Notes: generated by a model from the sequence alone, not told the origin. A stretch of DNA of 64,000 bases from Streptomyces sp. TG1A-8 (GCF_030499535.1 NZ_JASTLB010000001.1:5642001-5706000); one strand, 5' to 3'. Numbered from the stretch's first letter, positions 36,754-45,767 are shown. Numbers and translations: made by a program.

Positions 36754-37707
36754 TTGCCCAAGCCTGCCCGCAAGAAGGAGAGGGATCCCGAGGGGCGGAT
36801 GCCCCTTGCGGATCACCTTCGCGAGCTCCGCAACCGGCTCGCGAAGGCGCTGCTGGCCATCGTCGTCGTGACGGTCGTCGCCGCCTTCTTCTACAACGAC
36901 ATCATCAACTTCCTGACCGAGCCGATCCTCGACTCGATCGGCTGCGACCAGACCTTCTCGGAACTGGCCGGGGCCTCGCACTCGACCCACAAGTGCGCGC
37001 AGATCACCATCAACGGCCTGCTCGCCCCCTTCACGCTCGCCCTCCAGGTCTCCCTGACGGCCGGCGTCGTCTTCGCCTCCCCGATCTGGCTGTACCAGCT
37101 GTGGGCCTTCGTCGCGCCGGGTCTGCACCGGCACGAGAAGAAGTACGCCTACGCCTTCGTCTTCACCGGGGCCCCGCTGTTCCTCGGCGGCGCGTTCTTC
37201 GCCTACAGGGTGCTGCCCACCACGGCGAAGGTGCTGATCGACTTCACGCCGAACGGCAGCATCGCCAACCTGCTGCCGCTGGACGACCTGCTGCAGCTGG
37301 TCACCCGCATGGTGATCGTCTTCGGCCTCTCCTTCGAGCTGCCGCTGCTGCTGATCATGCTGAACCTCACCGGCGTGCTGTCCGGCCGGCGCATGTTCGG
37401 CTGGTGGCGCGCCATGATCCTCGGCATCACGATCTTCGCGGCCGTCGCCACCCCGAGCACCGACCCGCTGTCCATGCTGGCGCTCGCCGGACCGATCTGG
37501 GTGCTGTACTTCGGTGCGGTCGCCTTCTCGCTGTTCAACGACCGGCGCAGGCGCCGCCGCGCCGCGGCGGGCCCCGACGACGACGAGGCCTCCGAGCTGG
37601 ACCTCACCCCCGAGGACATCGGCGCCGTCGAGCCCGTCGCGGCCACCGGCGCCCTGCCCGAGCAGCTGAGCGCCGAGCGGGTCAACGGCTACGACGACGT
37701 GACCTGA
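36754..37707 (+). CDS. tatC: Sec-independent translocase TatC
   Basis: 317 residues with six membrane spans. TatC recognises the twin-arginine signal peptide. The cytosolic N-terminus carries HLRELRNRL (residues about 20-28), the signal-peptide site, and the first periplasmic loop has the conserved Pro and Phe residues. Cys pair in the loop (CDQ..., KCAQ) may form a disulfide. The start is TTG 36754, preceded by GAGGA; no better ATG or GTG is nearby. The C-terminus is long and acidic. Confidence 0.93.
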   Translation: MPKPARKKERDPEGRMPLADHLRELRNRLAKALLAIVVVTVVAAFFYNDIINFLTEPILDSIGCDQTFSELAGASHSTHKCAQITINGLLAPFTLALQVSLTAGVVFASPIWLYQLWAFVAPGLHRHEKKYAYAFVFTGAPLFLGGAFFAYRVLPTTAKVLIDFTPNGSIANLLPLDDLLQLVTRMVIVFGLSFELPLLLIMLNLTGVLSGRRMFGWWRAMILGITIFAAVATPSTDPLSMLALAGPIWVLYFGAVAFSLFNDRRRRRRAAAGPDDDEASELDLTPEDIGAVEPVAATGALPEQLSAERVNGYDDVT

Positions 37708-37728
37708 GCCGCACCGCCGACGCCGTCC

Positions 37729-37761
37729 GGACGCCCCCGCCCCTCAGGGGCGGGGGCGTCC
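37729..37761 (+). terminator. terminator of tatAC
   Basis: A 15-bp perfect stem GGACGCCCCCGCCCC/GGGGCGGGGGCGTCC with loop TCA, 21 bases after the tatC stop. It isolates helY from tatC, so helY needs its own promoter. Confidence 0.85.
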
Positions 37762-37802
37762 CGCGTCATGGACCGTCCACGTTCCGGACAATGATCGTCC
37801 TG

Positions 37803-37825
37803 TTGTCAGCGCGGCCCGGTACGCT
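37803..37825 (+). promoter_or_regulatory. PafBC-type (RecA-NDp) promoter of helY
   Basis: TTGTCAGCG (37803-37811), eight bases, then TACGCT (37820-37825) matches the DNA-damage promoter consensus TTGTCRGTG-N8-TAnnnT of actinobacteria with a single mismatch (C for T at base 8). The -10 ends ten bases before the helY ATG. The activator PafBC is encoded 2-4 kb upstream. Confidence 0.7.
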
Positions 37826-37835
37826 CGAAAGCACG

Positions 37836-40643
37836 ATGACAGAGGACCTCTCACCGGCCGAGCGGTACGCGGCTTCCCGCAGGCGGGCAGCCGAGCAGGC
37901 CACCGCGCTCGCGTCCTTCCGCGAGATGTACGACTTCGGCCTCGACCCCTTCCAGATCGAGGCCTGCCAGGCACTCGAGGCCGGCAAGGGCGTGCTGGTG
38001 GCCGCCCCCACCGGCTCCGGCAAGACGATCGTGGGCGAGTTCGCCGTCCACCTCGCCCTCCGGCAGGGCAAGAAGTGCTTCTACACGACGCCCATCAAGG
38101 CGCTGTCGAACCAGAAGTACGCCGACCTGTGCCGCCGCTACGGCACCGACCGGGTCGGCCTGCTCACCGGTGACAACAGCGTGAACTCCGACGCCCCGGT
38201 GGTCGTGATGACCACCGAGGTCCTGCGGAACATGCTCTACGCCGGCTCGCAGACCCTCCTCGGCCTCGGTCACGTGGTCATGGACGAGGTGCACTACCTC
38301 TCCGACCGCTTCCGCGGCGCCGTGTGGGAGGAAGTGATCATCCACCTGCCCGAGTCGGTGACCCTCGTGTCGCTGTCGGCGACCGTGTCCAACGCCGAGG
38401 AGTTCGGCGACTGGCTGGACACCGTCCGCGGCGACACCCAGGTGATCGTCTCCGAGCACCGGCCCGTGCCCCTGTTCCAGCACGTGCTCGCCGGGCGCCG
38501 GATGTACGACCTGTTCGAGGAGGGCGAGGGCCACAAGAAGGCCGTCAACCCCGACCTCGTCCGCCTGGCCCGCATGGAGGCGACGCGGCCGTCCTACCAG
38601 GACCGCCGGCGCGGACGCGCCATGCGCGAGGCCGACCGGGAGCGGGAGCGCAGACAGCGCTCCCGGGTGTGGACCCCGGGCCGGCCCGAGGTCATCGAGC
38701 GCCTGGACGCCGAGGGCCTGCTGCCCGCGATCACCTTCATCTTCAGCCGCGCCGCCTGCGAGGCCGCCGTCCAGCAGTGCCTGTACGCGGGCCTGCGGCT
38801 CAACGACGAGGAGGCCCGGGACCAGGTCCGCGCCCTGGTCGAGGAGCGCACCGCCGCCATCCCGCACGAGGACCTGCACGTGCTCGGCTACTACGAGTGG
38901 CTGGAGGGCCTGGAGCGCGGCATCGCCGCCCACCACGCGGGCATGCTGCCCACCTTCAAGGAGGTCGTCGAGGAGCTGTTCGTGCGCGGCCTGGTCAAGG
39001 CCGTGTTCGCGACCGAGACCCTGGCGCTCGGCATCAACATGCCCGCCCGCTCGGTGGTGCTGGAGAAGCTCGTCAAGTGGAACGGCGAGCAGCACGCCGA
39101 CATCACCCCGGGCGAGTACACGCAGCTCACCGGGCGTGCCGGCCGCCGCGGCATCGATGTCGAGGGCCACGCGGTCGTGCTCTGGCAGCGCGGCACGAGT
39201 CCCGAGCACCTGGCCGGCCTCGCGGGCACGCGCACCTATCCGCTGCGCTCCAGCTTCAAGCCGTCGTACAACATGGCGGTCAACCTGGTCGAGCAGTTCG
39301 GCCGGCACCGCTCCCGCGAGCTGCTGGAGACCTCCTTCGCGCAGTTCCAGGCGGACAAGTCGGTCGTCGGGATCTCCCGGCAGGTGCAGCGCAACGAGGA
39401 GGGGCTGGAGGGCTACAGGGCCTCCATGACCTGCCACCTCGGCGACTTCGAGGAGTACGCGCGGCTGCGCCGCGAGCTGAAGGACCGCGAGACCGAGCTG
39501 GCCCGGCAGGGCGCGAGCCAGCAGCGCGCCGAGTCCGCCGTCGCCCTGGAGAAGCTCAGGCCGGGTGACGTGATCCACGTGCCGACGGGCAAGTACGCGG
39601 GACTGGCCCTGGTCCTGGACCCCGGGCTGCCCGCCGGCCGCTCCAACGGGCACCGGGGCTTCGACCACCACGACGGTCCGCGTCCGCTGGTGCTGACCGC
39701 CGAGCGGCAGGTCAAGCGGCTGGCGTCGATCGACTTCCCGGTGCCGGTGGAGCCGCTGGACCGCATGCGCATCCCGAAGTCCTTCAACCCGCGCTCCCCG
39801 CAGTCCCGCCGCGACCTCGCCTCCGCGCTGCGCACGAAGGCCGGGCACATCCCGCCGGAGCGGGCCCGCAAGAAGCGTTCCCAGGCGGCCGACGACCGGG
39901 AGATCGCCCGGCTGCGCACGGCGATCCGCGCCCACCCCTGCCACGGCTGCAACGACCGTGAGGACCACGCCCGCTGGGCCGAGCGCTACCACCGGCTGCT
40001 GCGCGACACCTCGCAGCTGGAGCGCCGCATCGAGGGCCGTACGAACACCATCGCGCGGACCTTCGACCGGATCGTGGCCCTGCTGACCGAGATGGACTAC
40101 CTGCGCGGCGACGAGGTCACCGAGGACGGCAGGCGGCTCGCCCGGTTGTACGGCGAGCTCGACCTGCTCGCCAGCGAGTGCCTGCGCGAGGGCGTGTGGG
40201 AGGGCCTGGCCCCCGCCGAGCTGGCCGCGTGCGTCTCCGCACTGGTGTACGAGGCACGGGTCGGCGACGACGCCATGGCGCCCAAGCTGCCCTCGGGCAA
40301 GGCCAAGGCGGCACTCGGCGAGATGGTCCGGATCTGGGGCCGGCTGGACGCCCTGGAGGAGGAGTTCCGGATCAGCCAGACCGAGGGCGTCGGGCAGCGG
40401 GAGCCGGATCTCGGATTCGCCTGGGCCGCCTACATGTGGGCCTCCGGCAAGGGCCTGGACGAGGTGCTGCGGGAGGCCGAGATGCCCGCCGGCGACTTCG
40501 TGCGGTGGTGCAAGCAGGTGATCGACGTCCTCGGGCAGATCTCGGCGGCCTCTCCCGTGGCGGGCTCGACCGTGGCGAAGGCCGCGCGCAAGGCTGTGGA
40601 CCAGTTGCTGCGGGGCGTCGTCGCCTATTCGTCGGTGGGGTGA
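37836..40643 (+). CDS. helY: SKI2/Mtr4-like DExH helicase HelY
   Basis: 935 residues. Motor domain RecA1 with Walker A APTGSGKT at 57-64 and box II DEVH at 150-153; RecA2 with TLALGINMPAR and the Q-x-x-GRAGRRG motif VI near 430-440; then a winged helix and a DSHCT-type C-terminal helical domain. Such enzymes unwind RNA or DNA duplexes. Its homologue in M. tuberculosis is Rv2092c, next to tatC as here. A near-consensus PafBC promoter stands before it, which suggests a role after DNA damage. The start ATG 37836 follows that promoter closely. Confidence 0.93.
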   Translation: MTEDLSPAERYAASRRRAAEQATALASFREMYDFGLDPFQIEACQALEAGKGVLVAAPTGSGKTIVGEFAVHLALRQGKKCFYTTPIKALSNQKYADLCRRYGTDRVGLLTGDNSVNSDAPVVVMTTEVLRNMLYAGSQTLLGLGHVVMDEVHYLSDRFRGAVWEEVIIHLPESVTLVSLSATVSNAEEFGDWLDTVRGDTQVIVSEHRPVPLFQHVLAGRRMYDLFEEGEGHKKAVNPDLVRLARMEATRPSYQDRRRGRAMREADRERERRQRSRVWTPGRPEVIERLDAEGLLPAITFIFSRAACEAAVQQCLYAGLRLNDEEARDQVRALVEERTAAIPHEDLHVLGYYEWLEGLERGIAAHHAGMLPTFKEVVEELFVRGLVKAVFATETLALGINMPARSVVLEKLVKWNGEQHADITPGEYTQLTGRAGRRGIDVEGHAVVLWQRGTSPEHLAGLAGTRTYPLRSSFKPSYNMAVNLVEQFGRHRSRELLETSFAQFQADKSVVGISRQVQRNEEGLEGYRASMTCHLGDFEEYARLRRELKDRETELARQGASQQRAESAVALEKLRPGDVIHVPTGKYAGLALVLDPGLPAGRSNGHRGFDHHDGPRPLVLTAERQVKRLASIDFPVPVEPLDRMRIPKSFNPRSPQSRRDLASALRTKAGHIPPERARKKRSQAADDREIARLRTAIRAHPCHGCNDREDHARWAERYHRLLRDTSQLERRIEGRTNTIARTFDRIVALLTEMDYLRGDEVTEDGRRLARLYGELDLLASECLREGVWEGLAPAELAACVSALVYEARVGDDAMAPKLPSGKAKAALGEMVRIWGRLDALEEEFRISQTEGVGQREPDLGFAWAAYMWASGKGLDEVLREAEMPAGDFVRWCKQVIDVLGQISAASPVAGSTVAKAARKAVDQLLRGVVAYSSVG

Positions 40644-40982
40644 GACCCGGCCGGTGAGGTCCGGCCCGGCGGGGACGGACCGCGGCGGCCGGATCCCACC
40701 GGCCGGCCGCGCGCCTCCGCCGTGCCGTCGCCCGCCGTGCCCGCGCGTGCGGCCCGGACCGGGGGCCGACATGACGGGCAACCGCCCCCACCCCGCCTTC
40801 GGCGGCGGCCCGCACGAGCGCCCCGGCCCCCGCCACCCCGCGCCCCGGCCGGCGGCCCCCTGCCCGACCCCGAACCGCGGCCCGTCCCGGCACCGCCGGA
40901 ACCGGCCCGCCCCGAGCACGTGTGGCGGCCGCTGCGCTGGTGGCGGGGCGGGTGAGCCGCGCGGACGGGCCGGCGCCGGTCC
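40644..40982. other. 339-base region after helY
   Basis: No firm gene. A plus-strand open frame ending at 40955 closes with PEHVWRPLRWWRGG, a tail that looks like real coding sequence, but its N-terminal part is low-complexity Pro/Arg and no good start is seen. It may be a small or decayed protein gene. Confidence 0.25.
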
Positions 40983-42008
40983 TCAGGGACGCCCTCCGGC
41001 TCCCGTCGGCCCGGCCGGTGCCGCCCCGTCCCGCCGGCCCGGTCCGCAGGCCGCCCCCGGGTCCGCCCACCGCTGCGGGCAGGACCAGGCCCGCAGGGTG
41101 CGCCCGCTGACGAAGGAGTGCTCCGCCCCCGTGACCGGGTCGGTGAACTCCAGCCGCCGCGCGAGCAGTTGCAGCGGACGCCGGAAGTCACCGGCCGGTC
41201 CCGGCCCGCTCACCCGCGGGTACAGCGGGTCCCCGAGGATGGGCACGCCCAGCGCGTTCAGGTGCACCCGCAGCTGATGGGTCTGCCCGGTCTCGGGGAC
41301 CAGCCGGTACCGGCCCAGGCCGTCCCGCTCCCGGTGCTCGGCCAGCTCCACGTGCGTCACCGCGTTCGGTTCGCCCTCGACCTCCCGCGCGGCCGGCACC
41401 CCGCGCTCCTTCACGATCCGGCTGCGCACGGTCCGGGGCAGGGCGAGCGCGGGGTCGTACGGCGCGACGGCCTCGTACTCCTTGCGCACCCGGCGGTCCC
41501 GGAACAGGGTCTGGTACGCGCCGCGCTCCTCGGGCCGCACCGTGAACAGCACCAGACCGGCGGTGAGCCGGTCCAGCCGGTGCGCCGCGGTCAGCGTGGG
41601 GATGCCCAGCTCGCGCCGCAGCCGGGCCAGGGCGGTCTCGGCGACGTGCGAGCCGCGCGGGGTGGTCGCGAGGAAGTGCGGTTTGTCGGCGACGACGACA
41701 TGCGCGTCGCGGTGGACCACCTCGACGGGGAAGGGCACCGGCACCTCCGGGGGCAGCTCGCGGTGGAACCACACGAACATCCCCGGCCGGTACGGCTCGT
41801 CCGGCGCCACCGCCCGCCCGTCGGCCCCCACCACCAGGCCCGCGTCGACCATCGCCGCCACCACGCCGGGCCCCGCCCCCGTCAGCCGCGCCACGAGGTA
41901 CTCCCGCACGGTGCCCCACGCCCCGCCGGACGGCAGCCGCACCCGCACCGGATCGACCCCGTCCCGCTGCGGGAGCGGGGCGGCGGGGGGTGGCGTACGG
42001 CGTCTCAT
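40983..42008 (-). CDS. RluA-family pseudouridine synthase
   Basis: 341 residues. The catalytic motif AAHRLDRLTAGLVLF near 175-190 holds the essential Asp of the RluA/RluC/RluD family; the substrate-binding part RYRLVPETGQTHQLRVHL follows. The N-terminal segment (about 20-80) resembles the S4-like domain (RVRLPSGGAWGTVREYLV), though weak. It turns uridine into pseudouridine in rRNA or tRNA; which site is unclear. ATG 42008 is eight bases after the -10 box TACCCT. The C-terminal 30 residues are Gly/Ala/Pro-rich. Confidence 0.88.
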   Translation of the reverse strand: MRRRTPPPAAPLPQRDGVDPVRVRLPSGGAWGTVREYLVARLTGAGPGVVAAMVDAGLVVGADGRAVAPDEPYRPGMFVWFHRELPPEVPVPFPVEVVHRDAHVVVADKPHFLATTPRGSHVAETALARLRRELGIPTLTAAHRLDRLTAGLVLFTVRPEERGAYQTLFRDRRVRKEYEAVAPYDPALALPRTVRSRIVKERGVPAAREVEGEPNAVTHVELAEHRERDGLGRYRLVPETGQTHQLRVHLNALGVPILGDPLYPRVSGPGPAGDFRRPLQLLARRLEFTDPVTGAEHSFVSGRTLRAWSCPQRWADPGAACGPGRRDGAAPAGPTGAGGRP

Positions 42009-42016
42009 CGGGACCC

Positions 42017-42022
42017 AGGGTA
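42017..42022 (-). promoter_or_regulatory. leaderless-type -10 box of the pseudouridine synthase gene
   Basis: TACCCT on the minus strand ends eight bases before ATG 42008, with no ribosome site in between. Confidence 0.4.
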
Positions 42023-42120
42023 CGGCCGGGGGAGGGCCGGGGTGAGCCGCCGGTGCGCGGTGCCGCGCGGCGCCGGAAAAGGACTGGGTGCGCGGGGCGC
42101 CGCTTGGCAGGATGCCGACC

Positions 42121-42702
42121 ATGCCAAGCCTCATCCGCCCGGTCCTGGCCACCGGCTCCCTCAACCGCGCGCCACAGCCCACGCTCCCGGCCGACGGCGG
42201 CCTGGTCCTGCGCCCCTGGCGGGCCGAGGACGCGCCCGCCGTCCACGAGGCCTACCAGGACCCGCTCCTGCACCAGTGGCACGGCAGGTCCTCCGGCTGC
42301 GAGCAGGAGGCCGCCGGCTGGATCGCGCGGTGGCGGGCGTCCTGGGAGACCGAGCGGGGCGCCCAGTGGGCCGTCGCCGACGGCGGCACCGACGAACTGC
42401 TGGGCCGGGTCGCGCTGCGGCAGGTCCTGCTCGGCGACGGCGTGGCCGAGGTCGCCTACTGGACGGTGGCGCGGGCCCGCGGCCGGGGCGTCGCCGTCCG
42501 CGCCACGACCGCCCTGACCCGCTGGGCCCTGGAGGACGTCGGCTTCCACCGGCTCGAACTCATGCACTCCACCGCCAACCGGGCGTCCTGCCGCGTCGCC
42601 ACCAAGGCCGGCTTCGCCCCGGAGGGCACCAGGCGCAGCGCCCTGCTGCACCCGGACGGCTGGCACGACATGCACCTCCACGCGCGCGTACGGGGCGACT
42701 GA
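42121..42702 (+). CDS. GNAT-family N-acetyltransferase
   Basis: 193 residues, RimJ/RimL type (Acetyltransf_3). LVLRPWRAEDAPAVHEAY opens the fold, the acetyl-CoA loop is ARARGRGVAVRATTALTRWAL, and the C-terminal strand holds RLELMHSTANRASCRVATKAGF. Such proteins acetylate the N-terminus of ribosomal proteins or small amines. ATG 42121 follows CAGGAT by seven bases; the ATG at 42112 is an alternative. It is divergent from the pseudouridine synthase gene. Confidence 0.85.
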   Translation: MPSLIRPVLATGSLNRAPQPTLPADGGLVLRPWRAEDAPAVHEAYQDPLLHQWHGRSSGCEQEAAGWIARWRASWETERGAQWAVADGGTDELLGRVALRQVLLGDGVAEVAYWTVARARGRGVAVRATTALTRWALEDVGFHRLELMHSTANRASCRVATKAGFAPEGTRRSALLHPDGWHDMHLHARVRGD

Positions 42703-42781
42703 CCCGCACCCGCCCACGGGATCCACGGGAGAGCCGCGGGCGGGGACCCGCACGGGCCCGAGCAGCCACGCCCGCAAGGCG

Positions 42782-42823
42782 GGGGCCGCACGCACGTGCC
42801 CCGGCGAAGCGGCGTGCGGCCCC
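42782..42823. terminator. terminator hairpin 1 between convergent GNAT and SIP genes
   Basis: GGGGCCGCACGC pairs perfectly with GCGTGCGGCCCC (12 bp) across an 18-base loop. Confidence 0.6.
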
Positions 42824-42837
42824 GGCGCCGGGCAGTG

Positions 42838-42876
42838 CCGGGACGGCGGCACCCGGTGGGGGCGCCGCCGTCCCGG
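42838..42876. terminator. terminator hairpin 2 between convergent GNAT and SIP genes
   Basis: CCGGGACGGCGGC pairs perfectly with GCCGCCGTCCCGG (13 bp) across a 13-base loop, ending seven bases from the SIP stop. Confidence 0.7.
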
Positions 42877-42882
42877 CGCCGG

Positions 42883-43728
42883 TCACGCGGCCGCCGTGCC
42901 GTCCTCCTGCTCGGCCTCGATGCGGGCGTTCCACTCCCGCTTGGAGGCCTGCCAGCCGTCCTCGTTGTGGCCGAGCCGCCAGTAGCCGGAGATGGACAGG
43001 TCCTCGCGCGGAACCTGCAGCTCCACCCGGAGCAGCCGGCGCAGCTCCTTCACGAAGCCCGCCTCGCCGTGCACGAACGCGTGCAGCCGGCCCTCCGGGA
43101 ACTCCAGCGCCCGTACGGCCTCCAGCAGGGCCTCGCCCACCGGCCGGTCCCCGCGGTGCAGCCAGACCACCTCCACGCCGGAGTCGATCTTCTGCTCCTC
43201 CGCGGGACCCGACACCTCCACGAACGCGTGCACCCGGACGCCGGCGGGCAGCGACTCCAGGGCGCGGGCGATCGCGGGCAGCGCGCTCTCGTCACCGGCG
43301 AACAGGTGCCAGTCCGCGCTCGTGTCGGGCGCGTACGCGCCGCCGGGGCCCATGAAGCGCACGGTCTCACCCGGCCGCACCCGGGCGGCCCAGGGCCCGG
43401 CCAGGCCCTCGTCGCCGTGGATGACGAAGTCCAGGGTCAGCTCGCGGTGCTCGGGGTCCCAGGCGCGCACCGTGTACGTCCGCGTCACCGGCCACTGCTC
43501 GCGCGGGAACTCCGCGCGGATCCGCTCCATGTCGAAGGGCTCCGGGTAGCTGACGCCCTCGGGTGCGAACAGCAGCTTCACGTAGTGGTCGGTGCAGGTG
43601 TCCGCCGGGAAACCGGCGAGGCCCTCCCCGCCGAGCACCACGCGCTGCATGTGCGGGGTCAGCCGCTCGGTGCGCACGACCCGGGCAGTATGGGGCTTGC
43701 GCGGCTTTCGCCCCGGACGCTCTGCCAT
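42883..43728 (-). CDS. siderophore-interacting protein (ferric-siderophore reductase family)
   Basis: 281 residues. An FAD-binding barrel (about 10-130, with RTYTVRAW as the flavin-contact motif near 85-92) and a NAD(P)-binding SIP domain (about 135-265, ending SGYWRLG) match ViuB/SIP reductases. The enzyme frees iron from ferric siderophores inside the cell. ATG 43728 has AGGAGG five bases upstream and is preferred over ATG 43743. A TTAGGTATACCTAA palindrome stands just before the start, so iron-dependent repression by a DmdR/IdeR protein is likely. Confidence 0.9.
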   Translation of the reverse strand: MAERPGRKPRKPHTARVVRTERLTPHMQRVVLGGEGLAGFPADTCTDHYVKLLFAPEGVSYPEPFDMERIRAEFPREQWPVTRTYTVRAWDPEHRELTLDFVIHGDEGLAGPWAARVRPGETVRFMGPGGAYAPDTSADWHLFAGDESALPAIARALESLPAGVRVHAFVEVSGPAEEQKIDSGVEVVWLHRGDRPVGEALLEAVRALEFPEGRLHAFVHGEAGFVKELRRLLRVELQVPREDLSISGYWRLGHNEDGWQASKREWNARIEAEQEDGTAAA

Positions 43729-43746
43729 CACGGCCTCCTGCATTGG

Positions 43747-43765
43747 TTAGGTATACCTAAGTTAG
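43747..43765. promoter_or_regulatory. iron-box palindrome before the siderophore-interacting gene
   Basis: TTAGGTATACCTAA (43747-43760) is a perfect 14-base palindrome. A 19-base window starting with it matches 12 of 19 positions of the DtxR/IdeR/DmdR consensus, and the reverse strand 13 of 19. The half-sites are closer than in the classical box. It lies four to 22 bases above the first ATG of the gene. Confidence 0.6.
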
Positions 43766-43845
43766 CATCTTTCCCGTCGTGGGCGGTCCCTCCGCAAGGT
43801 CCCGCCGGTCGCCCTTGCCGGAACATTCCGGTCGCCGGGTCGCGC

Positions 43846-44766
43846 TCACGCCCCCAGCGTGGTCAGCAGCCGCTGCAGGGAGCCGCCCAGGCCCCAGCGG
43901 GCCGCCAGCGCCTCCAGCCCCTCCGGATCGCGCGGGAAGCGCGGAAGCGCGGTGTCGACGTCCGGCAGCGGCACGTCGTCCGCCACCCGCACCACCTTCG
44001 GCGCCACCGCGAGGTACGGCCGCGCCTCGGTCAGCCGCTTGCGCTGCGACGGCGTGAGCGCGGCCCGCGGGTCCTCGACCGCGGCCATGATCCCGGCCAG
44101 GTCGCCGAACCCGGCGAGCAGCTTGGCGGCCGTCTTCTCGCCGATCCCGGCCACCCCCGGCAGGCCGTCGCTCGGATCGCCGCGCAGCAGCGCCAGGTCC
44201 GCGTACCCCCGCCCGTCCACCCCATACCTCTCGCGCAGCAGCGCCTCGTCGGTCAACTGCAGCGTGCCGACGCCCTTCAGCGGATACAGCACCCGCACGC
44301 CGCGCCCGTCGTCGACGAGCTGGTACAGGTCGCGGTCGCCGGTGACGATGTCCACCGGGCCCTTCGCGCGCGCGGCGAACGTGCCGATCACGTCGTCGGC
44401 CTCGTACCCCGCGACCCCGACCCGGGCGATGCCGACCGCGTCGAGCACGGCCTCGATGACCGGCACCTGCGGGGCCAGCGTGTCCGGCACCTGCTCCTCG
44501 TCCGGGCCCGTCCCGCGTTCCCCGGCCACCCGGTGCGCCTTGTAGCCCGGGATCAGGTCCACCCGCCACCGCGGCCGCCAGTCGGCGTCCATGCAGGCCA
44601 CGAGCCGGTCCGGCCGGTGGTCCCTGACCAGCCGGTCGATGAAGTCCAGCAGCCCCCGCACCGCGTTCACCGGGGTGCCGTCCGGCGCCCTCACGGATTC
44701 GGGCACACCGAAGTGGGCGCGGAAGTACAGCGAGGCGGTGTCGAGGAGCATGAGTCGTCCGGTCAC
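43846..44766 (-). CDS. 5'-3' exonuclease (flap/structure-specific nuclease family)
   Basis: 306 residues. It matches the 5' nuclease domain of DNA polymerase I, as a free-standing protein. Acidic clusters that bind two metals are visible: LLDTASLYFRAHFG, CMDADWR, YEADDVIGT, IVTGDRDLYQL and DPSD. A helix-hairpin-helix GIGEKTAAKLL lies near 190-201. GTG 44766 is taken as the start on the pattern of homologues; no good ribosome site is seen, and CATGAT six bases upstream could be a -10 of a leaderless message. In M. tuberculosis the homologue Rv2090 also lies near helY. Confidence 0.88.
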   Translation of the reverse strand: MTGRLMLLDTASLYFRAHFGVPESVRAPDGTPVNAVRGLLDFIDRLVRDHRPDRLVACMDADWRPRWRVDLIPGYKAHRVAGERGTGPDEEQVPDTLAPQVPVIEAVLDAVGIARVGVAGYEADDVIGTFAARAKGPVDIVTGDRDLYQLVDDGRGVRVLYPLKGVGTLQLTDEALLRERYGVDGRGYADLALLRGDPSDGLPGVAGIGEKTAAKLLAGFGDLAGIMAAVEDPRAALTPSQRKRLTEARPYLAVAPKVVRVADDVPLPDVDTALPRFPRDPEGLEALAARWGLGGSLQRLLTTLGA

Positions 44767-45171
44767 GCCCGCATCATGCCGCACGGCACTGACGCCCATC
44801 CGTCACCGCGGCCGCACCCGGGGCCCGGGCCGCTTCCGCGGCGGCGCCCCCTCCCCGGCCGGATCACCCGCACCTCCCGGGCCCCGGACCCGGCCGCCCA
44901 CGGCAAGGATCCGGCCAACCCCGCGCGGCCGCCGTCCGCCGCCCGGCGGGAACACGCAGGGCCGTGCGCGCCTTGAAACGGGGGAGACCCGCCCCGCACG
45001 GCGAGCGCGCGCCGGCGTGAACCGTGGAGGTGCGGGTCCCGGGCGCGACGGGGATGCGACAGGGGCGTGAAACGGTTTGCCGAACGTGCGTAGGGTGCAG
45101 ACAAGTCATCGGAGGTGTGCCCGGTGGGCACCCGGTCGGCGGCACGACGAGTGAAGGAGGGAGCCGGAGCG
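44767..45171. other. 405-base region between the exonuclease and XRE genes
   Basis: No gene supported. A -10 box TAGGGT at 45091-45096 probably serves the XRE gene, with a leader of about 70 bases. The nearby AACGGTTTGCCGAAC is an imperfect palindrome and possible operator. Confidence 0.4.
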
Positions 45172-45744
45172 ATGGGCGACCACAAAGAACAGCAGCCCGT
45201 GCGGGTGGGCGCGGCCGTCCGGCGGCGCCGGCGCGCCCTGGAGCTCACCCTCGCCGTCGTGGCCGCGCGCAGCGGGCTGTCGGTGCCCTTCCTCAGCCAG
45301 GTGGAGAACGACCGCGCCCGCCCCAGCCGCACCTCCCTGGAGAAGCTGGCCGACGCCCTGCGCACCACGGCCGTGGAGCTCCTCGCCGCCGCCGACCCGG
45401 CGTGCAGCGTGGGCGTCGTGCGCGCCGAGCCCCTCACCGGGGACGGCCTCGCCCCCCGCATGCGCTCCCTGGTGCGCGGGCACCACCAGTTGCACGCCTC
45501 CGAGTTCACCGGCGACCACGACGCAGGCCGCGAGTTCCAGCACCGCAACGACGAGCTGATGTACGTCGCCGACGGCGCCGTGGAGATCGAGGCCGAGGGC
45601 CGCGCCTACCGCCTCGGCCGCGGCGACACCCTGTACCTGACCGGCGGCGTCCGGCACCGCTGGCGGGCGACCGTCCCCGACACCCGGGTGATCGTCGTGG
45701 CCGTCGCCGAACACATCGAGGCCGTGCAGGACCGGACCCGCTAG
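45172..45744 (+). CDS. XRE-family regulator with cupin domain
   Basis: 190 residues. HTH_3 at about 10-65 (LELTLAVVAARSGLSVPFLSQVE) is followed by a cupin_2 barrel at about 110-180 with conserved His and Glu positions that could bind a metal or small ligand. PuuR-type repressors have this layout. ATG 45172 has GAAGGAGGG upstream. The following metal-receptor gene is 23 bases away (from 45768), so this protein may regulate it. Ligand unknown. Confidence 0.87.
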   Translation: MGDHKEQQPVRVGAAVRRRRRALELTLAVVAARSGLSVPFLSQVENDRARPSRTSLEKLADALRTTAVELLAAADPACSVGVVRAEPLTGDGLAPRMRSLVRGHHQLHASEFTGDHDAGREFQHRNDELMYVADGAVEIEAEGRAYRLGRGDTLYLTGGVRHRWRATVPDTRVIVVAVAEHIEAVQDRTR

Positions 45745-45767
45745 ACGGCATGACCCGGAGGTGGCCC

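Noticed and set aside
40722..40955. 78-codon frame ending PEHVWRPLRWWRGG after helY.
   Set aside because: The tail looks coding but the rest is Pro/Arg low complexity and no ribosome site is seen; noted only in the intergenic entry.
41662..41690. TTGTCGGCG on the plus strand near 41680, similar to a PafBC motif.
   Set aside because: It is within the pseudouridine synthase gene on the opposite strand and lacks a -10 box at the right distance.
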